Below are positions 9,294-17,068 of a DNA stretch of 64,000 nucleotides, one piece after another. The stretch spans positions 186,001 to 250,000 of the forward strand of contig JAUKVZ010000004.1 of the NCBI GenBank assembly GCA_032355985.1. The letters are read 5' to 3'. A program made the translations under genes and the position numbers. The stretch is from Sarcodiotheca gaudichaudii. Lineage: Eukaryota; Rhodophyta; Florideophyceae; Gigartinales; Solieriaceae. How positions within the stretch are numbered: position 1 is the first letter of the stretch; each line of letters starts with the position of its first letter. Under the pieces are notes generated by a model. The model was not told the DNA's origin. It was given only the letters and a program-made list of their open reading frames with translations, and did no database searches.

Positions 9294-9330
9294 CCTCTCC
9301 CGCGTGCGGGAGAGGGCAGGGTGAGGGCTC
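9294..9330 (+). repeat. Palindromic intergenic repeat, class B (copy B1)
   Basis: CCTCTCCCGC-GT-GCGGGAGAGG palindrome followed by GCAGGGTGAGGGCTC. Class B lacks the long centre of class A but shares the arms and tail. The remaining bases to 9482 are AC-rich with GCCTGCG, the repeat-unit flank; no gene seen. Confidence 0.9.
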
Positions 9331-9482
9331 TTACACCTACCTCTTCTCCAACGCTCAAATGTAAACAGCGCGCGCCACACACAAGCGACACACACAAACG
9401 CCTGCGCCCCAACAGCGCACAAAAAAAGCCACCCCAAAAGGATGGCCCTACGTCGTCACACTCATTCAAAACCCAGTGAGCC

Positions 9483-10145
9483 TCACTCCTGCCCATCAAC
9501 CTCAGCAAGCGACTCACTCACAGCATCCGCAACATCCCTCGCCTCATCAATCACACCGAGAGGCGAAGACGCCGTCGGATCCATCAGACTCTCATCAAAC
9601 TCATGGCCATCAGCCACCGAGTTGTTCGCAGGCGCCATATCCTCGGGAATCGCGCTGTCAGCAGCCGGCGGCACCCAATCCTGGAAGATGCTCGCAAGGC
9701 GGCTCGAGTTCACATCGTTGTACAGTTCCGTCGTCTTTCGATCGGAGACCAGCACCGGCACTCGCGCACGAACAACGCCGTTGCCCGGGTTGTACCAGAA
9801 CGCCGCGATCGACTCATCAAGCGCAATGCGATTCGGCGGATGCGTCAGCTCAGCATGCTCCGGACGCGCAACCTCAACCCACGGCCGATCACCCGTCACC
9901 AGAGAGTTCCGGGGCAAGCCAGCGCCGAACCATTCCGCAGACACAGTCATAGGCCAGCCGCGACCATTCACGTCCGTCAGCTCGGCAGCCCCACGCATGC
10001 GAATTTCGCGCGCAAGGATCTGCACGGACGTACGTGTCCGGATCACGGCATCATCCTCCTCGCGCTCGGCGCGCTGGAAGATCAGAACGCCTCCCAGCAC
10101 CAGCGCAAGCATGACGGCCACCACACTGTCAACTACGGCTCGCAT
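9483..10145 (-). CDS. Single-pass membrane protein, pilin-like layout, function unknown
   Basis: 220 residues from ATG 10145, preceded by CAGGAAAC and preferred over upstream starts that put 35 polar residues before the membrane segment. The N-terminus MRAVVDSVVAVMLALVLGGV is a single hydrophobic helix, followed by a charged helical stretch (QRAEREEDDAVIRTRTSVQILAREI, broken here only for description) and a globular domain with FWYNPGNGVVRARVPVLVSD. That layout recalls type II secretion/type IV pilin-like proteins, but the prepilin G-F-T-L-I-E motif is absent, so the name is not justified. The C-terminal third is acidic and low-complexity. Convergent to nothing, divergent from the M16 gene. 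Confidence 0.6.
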   Translation of the reverse strand: MRAVVDSVVAVMLALVLGGVLIFQRAEREEDDAVIRTRTSVQILAREIRMRGAAELTDVNGRGWPMTVSAEWFGAGLPRNSLVTGDRPWVEVARPEHAELTHPPNRIALDESIAAFWYNPGNGVVRARVPVLVSDRKTTELYNDVNSSRLASIFQDWVPPAADSAIPEDMAPANNSVADGHEFDESLMDPTASSPLGVIDEARDVADAVSESLAEVDGQE

Positions 10146-10371
10146 GATTGTTTCCTGCCCTGTGGCAGATACATCCACCAATTCAAATCGGCTCGCGCCA
10201 AGCCCCCATAGCCAGACCACGCCCGATTTCACGTCAATCAGCGCCAATCGCGACGAATGTGCCGTGTGGCGCGAGCTTCCCCCACGCCCGATAGACTCAC
10301 ATCCAGCCCCAACCGCAAAAGGGCCTCAACACACCAATCGCGACCGATAAGCGAAGGAACAGCGACCAGCC

Positions 10372-11625
10372 ATGGCCGATCCACAAGTCCGCACACTCAC
10401 CTGCGGCATGCCCCTCATCGTCGAGCGCATCGAAGGCGTCAAATCCGCCGGATTCAGCTGGCTCGTCTCAGGCGGCGCAGCCCGCGACCCCGAATCCAAA
10501 CTCGGACGCAGCGCCCTCTGGGCCGATCTCATCCAACGCGGCGCCGGCGAGCTCGATTCCCGCGCCCATCGCGACGCCCTCGACGCCCTGGGCGTCTCCA
10601 CAGGCACGGCCGTCCGCTCCTACTACCTCAGCGTCGGCGCCACCTGCCTCGGCGAACGCCTGTCAGACGCCCTCCCGCTCGTCACAGACATGGTCCTGAA
10701 ACCACGCTTCGATGAAGCAAGCCTCGCGCCCGTCAAGGATCTCTGCACGCAGGCCATTGAAAGCCTCGCCGATGAGCCGCAGGAACGCGTCGTCCTCGAG
10801 ACCAATAAACAGCACATGCCCGAGCCGCTCAATCGCTCAACGCTCGGCACGATCGACGGCATCAACGCCATCACCCAGCAGGACATCAAAGATGGCTGGC
10901 CCGCCGTCGCCCGACCCGAGTCATCCATCCTCGCCTTCGCCGGCGATGTCGATGCCGATGCGCTCGAAGCCCAACTCAACAAGCTCCTCGTCGGGTGGAA
11001 TGGCGCCGCCGATCCCGTCACGCCCACCGGCACGCCTCTCCGCGGCTACACGCCCATCATCGACGACACCAACCAGACACACATCACCATCGCCTACGAC
11101 GCGCCCAAAGAGACAGACAAGAGCGCCATGCTCGAACGCGTCGTCACCAGCGCCCTCTCCGGAGGCATGTCCGGCAGACTCTTCACCGAAGTCCGCGAAC
11201 GCCGCGCACTGTGCTACTCGGTCTACGCCAGCTACCGCTCCGACCGCGACTTCGGCCGCACACTCGCCTATGCAGGCACCACCCCCGAACGCGCCCAGGA
11301 AACCTTCGACGTCCTGCTGGCCGAACTCGACAAGATCAACGGCATCACCAGCGCCGGCGGCGGCGTCAGCGAATCCGAGTTCCAGCGCGCCATCATCGGC
11401 ATGAAGTCCCGCACCGTCATGAGCGGCGAATCGACAAACGCAAGAGCCAGCGCCCTGGCCGGCGACTACCACAAACTCGGCCGCCCAAGATCCATGGCCG
11501 AAATCACAAGCGAGATCGACGCCGTCACGCTCGACCAGGTCAACGACTACCTGAAAACAAGAAGACTCGGCGACATCACGATCGTGTCGCTCGGCCCGAC
11601 CGAGCTGCAGATGCCGGGATTTTAG
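10372..11625 (+). CDS. M16-family peptidase homologue lacking the HxxEH zinc motif (probably inactive subunit)
   Basis: 417 residues, two M16 (insulinase/processing peptidase) domains: an N-terminal domain to about residue 190 and a C-terminal PF05193-like domain with RERRALCYSVYASYRSD, the R-x-x-x-x-x-Y signature of the substrate cavity. Where active members have G-x-x-H-F-x-E-H-M, this protein reads GRSALWADLIQRG (residues 45-57), so both zinc histidines and the glutamate base are replaced. In two-subunit M16B enzymes one partner is inactive like this; no active partner is in the window. No signal peptide, so probably cytoplasmic. The stop codon is one base from that of the convergent lipoprotein gene. 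Confidence 0.8.
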   Translation: MADPQVRTLTCGMPLIVERIEGVKSAGFSWLVSGGAARDPESKLGRSALWADLIQRGAGELDSRAHRDALDALGVSTGTAVRSYYLSVGATCLGERLSDALPLVTDMVLKPRFDEASLAPVKDLCTQAIESLADEPQERVVLETNKQHMPEPLNRSTLGTIDGINAITQQDIKDGWPAVARPESSILAFAGDVDADALEAQLNKLLVGWNGAADPVTPTGTPLRGYTPIIDDTNQTHITIAYDAPKETDKSAMLERVVTSALSGGMSGRLFTEVRERRALCYSVYASYRSDRDFGRTLAYAGTTPERAQETFDVLLAELDKINGITSAGGGVSESEFQRAIIGMKSRTVMSGESTNARASALAGDYHKLGRPRSMAEITSEIDAVTLDQVNDYLKTRRLGDITIVSLGPTELQMPGF

Positions 11626-11626
11626 T

Positions 11627-14341
11627 TCAGGGCCTCGACTCAAGTTCTTGTTGCTGATCCGTTTCAGCCGGCTCACTTGACTCACAGATGACGCCCAGCC
11701 ATTCGTGCAACATGCTTGCTGGAGCGGCGAGACAAAGATTGCCAGTTGAGCTTCGGCTTCGAGTGAACTCTTCACGAGCAACGGCGGTTACCACTCCAAT
11801 TACTCTACGAGAATCGCGATCTAGTAACGGTCCACCGCTAGAACCAGACGCAACCGTTACGTCTGATACCAGCCGGGGACTCAGATAGGTCTCGGCATCG
11901 GGGGTCACAAGCGTTCCGGTTGTGATAGCCAAATGGGCCACGCCACCAGCTGCATTTAGCGAAGGGCTGCCAACCGCTTCAATCGCAGTTCCGCGGGCCG
12001 GAGGGCGCATATCAATGTCCAGCCACATCTCAGACTCGATGCCCTCGGCGCGAATAAGCGCTACATCGTGCTTTGAGTTGATCTGCACGATTGTGGCAGG
12101 ATAGTCCCCCTTAAGCGGCCCTTCGAAGAATCGAACGCGAGTATTGGGCCCGCGCAATACATGTTCACATGTAAGAATCAAGCCATCTCTTGAAACTAGG
12201 CTTCCGCTTCCGCGGCTAAACACGCGATCCGATGATCCGCTGTACACCTCGACACAACAACGGAGCAATTCGTTGTCGCTGGCCACGGGCCTGACGCTCT
12301 TCGGGACGCGGATCAATTCCCTCACGAGGTCAACTTCCGGGAACGCGAACTCTGCTCCAACTCCCGTTATCCACTGTGGGACTGAGCTTGGATTGGGAAC
12401 TGGGCCAAGTGGGCTATCGATCCAGTTGAGGATACGAATCTCCGTCGGAGACATTGAGACCCGCGGCGATCGTTTGCGGTCCAAAAGGCGGTTAGAAATT
12501 GAATCGACCCACTCGTCAGACAACTCATAGATTCGCCTGAGCTGCGCATCGAGCGATGAATCGAGCGTGTTCGGATCTGCTCGTCGGTACGCCGGGATTT
12601 CGTCGTTCGCTTTGGATCCAAATCGCGCAAAGTCCGATTCGATTCGCGATTCTTGAATTGAAGTTGCCGTGCCATCTACGATTACGCGCCCTTCAGTCTT
12701 CACGCCCACTGAGAGCGTTCCCTGCCGAAACGAATACGGCAGATAAACAGGACGAGGTATTGTCGCAGGAGTGAGATTGTAATCGGTAACAAGCGAGTTA
12801 TATCGATTGAGCGCAATGAGATAAGCCGTCTTTGCGGTGTTCACATTGTTTAGACTAAACTGTGTCGGATAGGTGTTATGCGATGAAACGGCGTAGTCGT
12901 ACGAGCGCTCGCTTGATTCAAGTCGGAACCGGGCCGACTCCAATTGATTGGCCAGTGCGGACTTCGCAGGGTTGGGAACGTTTTCGTGGTGGGAGTAATG
13001 ACGAGACGTCACCGACGGCAAGCTGGATTCCTGGGGCGTCACCAAATCCACCGCCGATATTGTGACTTGGACATCTGGCTCTTGGATTGTCGCATCCACC
13101 CATTGCCATGTGGCTCCCTGCAGTGTTCGATGCATGAGTTCGCTATACAACACCGATAGAAAGAACTCGCCCAAGACCGGGTTCGCGTACTCTTCAATCT
13201 CTATGACGAAGGTTGCCGCTGGTCGGCTCGAATTCGAGAGTATCGCGTCCAGTGATTGTCGAAGCTCTTCTGTTTCCAGCGAATCGTCTCCGAGCGATTG
13301 TGCCAAGTCACAGTAGATTCTGCCCAAAGGGGCGCACCTGTCATCAGCCCGAACGTCTTGGGCGCGCGTTCGAAGCGCTAGGCAAATGGTGGGATAGATC
13401 GAGTTCGCTTGTGGAACAACATCTTGGGAAATATCAAACAAAGCATCGATCAAGCAAAACTCAGACGCGTTGACAATCGAATCGGTTGTCTCCGGAAGTA
13501 GAATCCAAGTCTGGAGTCGTAGCGCCAAGGCCTCCGTAACAGGCCTCAATCTCTTGTGCTCGGTCGCCTTCCCGAAGTTGTAAGGAAGAGAGGGCAGGGT
13601 TTGTCTAAGCCGGTCTTCGCTGACTGCGATCGATCGCATGTGTTCCAACACGAGAGTCACTGCGTCGACGCCTCCTTCGTCGATTTGGCACAGCGAAAAG
13701 TCATCCTGCAGCCCGACAATGAAGTCGCCTGACAATGGCGTAAGATTTGCAATCTCCGCGCCAGCTTGGTCCAGCATGCATGACTCAAGTAGATCGATCG
13801 ACCGATCTACTTCGGGCGAATCACCCAGAAATCCACGAAAACCCTCACCTCGCCGGAGCACTGGCCGAATGGAATCCCTGGTTGGATTGTCTTCGAGTAC
13901 GAAGTTGCATTGTGCCGCGAGCTTATCGATCGCTGCTACACGAGATAGGTTGTTTCGATGCGTCGCGGCGATGGTCGCGCTCCAGCGGCAGAGCGCGACC
14001 GCGTCGCCTGATTCCACAGCCGCCCTTCTCGCGAGACCAGACTCCAGAGATACACGGTTCTCGCGCGCTAGCTTGGACGCAACAGCATTCTCGTATCGAA
14101 CTCGCGCCGCGATCGCCTCAGGCGTTGCCTCAGGATCGACATGTTCGCCTACGCCTGCTCTTTCGAGCTTTGTAAGCGCTTGCTCATATTTGCCTCGGCT
14201 GGTCAGCTTGGAAACCGTCTCGTCCAGAGACGCACAGCCTGATCCGATGAGGATGATCAGGGCTGCGAAGGTCCACATCATCGCTTGCTTCCACGAAGCG
14301 ACGTGCGCCATATCCGATTTGTGCTCTATGCCACAAACCAT
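11627..14341 (-). CDS. Large lipoprotein with C-terminal trypsin-like serine protease domain
   Basis: 904 residues (894 from the ATG at 14311). MMWTFAALIILIGSGCASL is a lipoprotein signal with lipobox S-G-C. The middle, about 600 residues, is alpha-helical and unrecognised, with a coiled-coil-prone segment near residues 440-500. The last 200 residues are a trypsin-like (S1) protease: His in LTCEHVL, Asp in KHDVALI, Ser in VASGSSGGPLL. It likely acts on the periplasmic face of the membrane. Base composition is visibly lower in G+C and uses A/T-ending codons far more than neighbours, and the gene ends next to an assembly gap, both signs of acquired DNA. The only similar compositional block is none in this window. 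Confidence 0.75.
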   Translation of the reverse strand: MVCGIEHKSDMAHVASWKQAMMWTFAALIILIGSGCASLDETVSKLTSRGKYEQALTKLERAGVGEHVDPEATPEAIAARVRYENAVASKLARENRVSLESGLARRAAVESGDAVALCRWSATIAATHRNNLSRVAAIDKLAAQCNFVLEDNPTRDSIRPVLRRGEGFRGFLGDSPEVDRSIDLLESCMLDQAGAEIANLTPLSGDFIVGLQDDFSLCQIDEGGVDAVTLVLEHMRSIAVSEDRLRQTLPSLPYNFGKATEHKRLRPVTEALALRLQTWILLPETTDSIVNASEFCLIDALFDISQDVVPQANSIYPTICLALRTRAQDVRADDRCAPLGRIYCDLAQSLGDDSLETEELRQSLDAILSNSSRPAATFVIEIEEYANPVLGEFFLSVLYSELMHRTLQGATWQWVDATIQEPDVQVTISAVDLVTPQESSLPSVTSRHYSHHENVPNPAKSALANQLESARFRLESSERSYDYAVSSHNTYPTQFSLNNVNTAKTAYLIALNRYNSLVTDYNLTPATIPRPVYLPYSFRQGTLSVGVKTEGRVIVDGTATSIQESRIESDFARFGSKANDEIPAYRRADPNTLDSSLDAQLRRIYELSDEWVDSISNRLLDRKRSPRVSMSPTEIRILNWIDSPLGPVPNPSSVPQWITGVGAEFAFPEVDLVRELIRVPKSVRPVASDNELLRCCVEVYSGSSDRVFSRGSGSLVSRDGLILTCEHVLRGPNTRVRFFEGPLKGDYPATIVQINSKHDVALIRAEGIESEMWLDIDMRPPARGTAIEAVGSPSLNAAGGVAHLAITTGTLVTPDAETYLSPRLVSDVTVASGSSGGPLLDRDSRRVIGVVTAVAREEFTRSRSSTGNLCLAAPASMLHEWLGVICESSEPAETDQQQELESRP

Positions 14342-14431
14342 GTAATCAGAATATCAAACCTCGACCTGGCGTCCCAGGAGTGGAATGGAATCGAGCTAAC
14401 AGATGTTCGCCCGTTGCTTCTGACCACGCTT

Positions 14432-14470
14432 CCCCCCCCCCCCGCGGCGCGCGGCCGCCCNNNNNNNNNN
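14432..14470. other. Assembly gap with low-complexity edge
   Basis: A run of 12 C (14432-14443), a GCGGCGCGCGGCCGCCC stretch, then 10 N (14461-14470). The N run marks missing or unresolved sequence of unknown true length, so the spacing between the protease gene and the histidine kinase gene should not be trusted. Confidence 0.95.
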
Positions 14471-14493
14471 ACCAATCGTCCCACCCCACCCCC

Positions 14494-16305
14494 TCACCCC
14501 ACCCCCAACTCCACCTCAAAACAACCCCCACCCCCCTCAACATCCACAACCTTGAGCTCCCCGCCCATCGACCGCGCAAGCCGTCGCGAAAGCGCAAGCC
14601 CCAATCCAACCCCGCGCGAGCCCTCGGCCGCACGCTCCGCGCTCTTCGAAAACGCCCGAAACAGCCGCCGCCGATCCGCCGCGTCGATCCCCGGCCCGTG
14701 ATCGCGCACGCGCACCAGCACGCGCCCATCCTTCACATCACCCGACACAACCACCCGCGCATCCTCAGCCCCCGCGGCATACTTGCATGCATTGTCCACC
14801 AGATTGAACAGAATCTGCTCCATCGCCTCCGGATGCACCCGCGCCCGCGACTCCCGCCACGCGCCATCCTCAATCGCAAGCTCCATCGAAGCCTGAGCGC
14901 ATCGCTCCGTCAGCGAAGGCAGACTTCGATCGATCACATCCCCAATCCGCAGAACCTCCGTCTGCGGCGTCGCCGCCTTCTTCTCCAGCCGCGCAAAACT
15001 CAACACATTCTCTAAGAGCCGCGACAAACGCGATGCCTCCCGACGCATCGTCGCAATCGCCTTCCCGCGCTCCGCCTCATCAGCCAGCCCGCCCTCACTG
15101 AGCAGATCCGCATACAACCGGATCGATGTCAGCGGCGAGCGCAGCTCATGCGTCACCGTCGAAACGAAACTCGCCCGACGCTCACTCAGTGAAAGCACGC
15201 CCCGCAGCAAAGCGCCCACCGCAAGCCCCGTCACAAGAAGCGCCGCCCACGCCGCAAGCAGGGGGGTCAGCACACGTGGCCGCGGCGCCGTCCATGTCTT
15301 CGCAATCCCACCCGGCGAAAGCGCCAAAGGCATCGAAGCAAGCAACGCACCGCCATCAACATCCCCATCCGCCGGCGAGAGCGACGCCCGCGGCAACAAG
15401 TCCCGCACCTCATCCAGCAACATCGACTCCAGCGCCTCAGCATCAAGAAGCGCCCCCTGGATGTACCGCGCCCCATCAATCGTCACCGTCCGCCGCAACA
15501 CCAGCAGATCATCAACCCATCCCGCCTCCATCACACCCTCAAGCGCCGCAAGCGACTCTTCATCGGCAAGCGCCTCCGACTGCTCAGGCGCACGAGAGGC
15601 AAACGCCTCGCCGGCATCACCCGCCGCCTTGCCCGACGCTTCCATCTGCGGCGAAAGATCCCGCCGCCGCTGCTCCGCAATCATCCTGTTCTGCGTCTGC
15701 GCACGCCCCGCAAGCTCCTGCCGACTCGATACATCCGAATCAAACGAAGCATCCGCCTCATCAGCGCTCATCTTCTGCGCCCGCTCAATCGCCGCATCCG
15801 CCGCCGAGCGAAAAGCATCCGTCACCAGCAGATGCTCCACCGCACGCACAGCGCCCAGCTCCTCCCGCGCCCGCGCCATCGACGCCGCCGAAGCGCCGCG
15901 CGCAAGCGCAACCTCCAGCATCGCCCCCTCCGGCGTCTGCGGCGAAGTCACCACAAGATCCGGCCCGATCTCAAAATGCGCCAGCACATACGCAGGCGTC
16001 TCCAGCAGCAGGGGGGACGCCCGCAACGCCTCACCCGCCCGCACCGGCGCATACACCGCGTCATACGCCCGCCCGACCGGATACAGCGCCCGATACACGA
16101 AGTAAGGCCGCGCCCCCTCAATCGCAATCACATCCGCCGCGGCAGAATCCATCCGCCACAGCGCAATGCGCACGCGCTCCGTCGTCTCCGCCTCCAGCGC
16201 CGCCCGACGCTCCTCGACGATAAGCGACACACTCATCCACGCCATCGCAAAGAAGGCGATCGCCGCCAGCAGGCCGAACCAGAACCACACACGCGCAGGC
16301 CGCAT
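14494..16305 (-). CDS. Membrane sensor histidine kinase
   Basis: 603 residues. Transmembrane helix 1 at the N-terminus (FWFGLLAAIAFFAMAWMSVSLI), an extracytoplasmic sensor of about 300 residues with no recognised fold, transmembrane helix 2 (LLAAWAALLVTGLAVGALL), then the kinase core: H box STVTHELRSPLTSIRL near residue 384, N box LFNLVDNACKYA, G1 DHGPGI and G2 GVGLGLALS. It autophosphorylates and passes phosphate to the OmpR-type regulator encoded directly upstream, whose stop codon overlaps this start (TGATG at 16303-16307). The signal sensed is unknown. Third-codon G preference gives a C-rich + strand. Confidence 0.9.
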   Translation of the reverse strand: MRPARVWFWFGLLAAIAFFAMAWMSVSLIVEERRAALEAETTERVRIALWRMDSAAADVIAIEGARPYFVYRALYPVGRAYDAVYAPVRAGEALRASPLLLETPAYVLAHFEIGPDLVVTSPQTPEGAMLEVALARGASAASMARAREELGAVRAVEHLLVTDAFRSAADAAIERAQKMSADEADASFDSDVSSRQELAGRAQTQNRMIAEQRRRDLSPQMEASGKAAGDAGEAFASRAPEQSEALADEESLAALEGVMEAGWVDDLLVLRRTVTIDGARYIQGALLDAEALESMLLDEVRDLLPRASLSPADGDVDGGALLASMPLALSPGGIAKTWTAPRPRVLTPLLAAWAALLVTGLAVGALLRGVLSLSERRASFVSTVTHELRSPLTSIRLYADLLSEGGLADEAERGKAIATMRREASRLSRLLENVLSFARLEKKAATPQTEVLRIGDVIDRSLPSLTERCAQASMELAIEDGAWRESRARVHPEAMEQILFNLVDNACKYAAGAEDARVVVSGDVKDGRVLVRVRDHGPGIDAADRRRLFRAFSKSAERAAEGSRGVGLGLALSRRLARSMGGELKVVDVEGGGGCFEVELGVG

Positions 16306-17015
16306 CAGCCATCCTCTCCCAAAGAGACGCCCTCCAGCGCATATCCCTTCCCGCGCACCGTCCGAATGATCGCCGCCTCCTCATCCCGCAGCTTCACGCG
16401 CAGCCGCGCCATGCACATATCCACCGTCCGCGTCCGGCGCAGCCCCGTCGGCTCCAGCCGCCACACACGATCCAGCAGCTCCGCCCGCGAAATCACGCGC
16501 CCCGCATGCATCGCCAGATAGCGCAGCGCATCCGCCTCCTGCTCCGACAGCGCCTCCCGTGAACCATCATCAAACACAATCACTCGCTGATCCAGATGAC
16601 ACACGCGTCCATCCAGCCGCACCGTGGACACATCCGTCGGCCGCTCCGCCGATCGCCGCAGCACCGCCTCCACGCGCGCCATCAGCTCCGCCTTGCTGAA
16701 AGGCTTCACGACGTAATCATCCGCCCCCAGCTTCAACCCCCGCACGCGATCCGTCTCCTCACCCCGCGCCGTCAGCATGATCACCGGCAGCCCCGGCAGA
16801 CTCTCGCGCACGCGCTCCAGCACGCCGAACCCATCAACCCCCGGCAGCATCACATCCAGCAGCACCAGATCAATCTCAGACTCCACCGCAAGACGCATCC
16901 CCTCATCCCCGCGCCCGCATTCGATCCAGTCAAACCCCTCAGACGACAATGCGGCGACGATCGCCGAACGAATCGCCTCGTCATCCTCGACAACAAGGAT
17001 CCTTCGCTCAGCCAT
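16305..17015 (-). CDS. OmpR/PhoB-family response regulator
   Basis: 236 residues from ATG 17015, which has AAGGAG 9 nt upstream. Receiver domain: acidic pocket VVEDDE, phosphoacceptor Asp54 in LVLLDVMLPG, LTARGEE and the conserved Lys in VKPFSKAEL. C-terminal winged helix (Trans_reg_C): ALSEQEADALRYLAMHAGRV, RTVDMCMARLRVKLRD, and IRTVRGKGYAL, which is the classical wing. DNA-binding output of the adjacent histidine kinase, translationally coupled to it. The VIT/VWA gene starts the cluster just upstream with a 53-bp gap and may be co-transcribed. Confidence 0.93.
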   Translation of the reverse strand: MAERRILVVEDDEAIRSAIVAALSSEGFDWIECGRGDEGMRLAVESEIDLVLLDVMLPGVDGFGVLERVRESLPGLPVIMLTARGEETDRVRGLKLGADDYVVKPFSKAELMARVEAVLRRSAERPTDVSTVRLDGRVCHLDQRVIVFDDGSREALSEQEADALRYLAMHAGRVISRAELLDRVWRLEPTGLRRTRTVDMCMARLRVKLRDEEAAIIRTVRGKGYALEGVSLGEDG

Positions 17016-17068
17016 CGCCGCCGCGCTCCTTACAGACAATCAAACGAGATCAACCCGATCCGCCGCGC

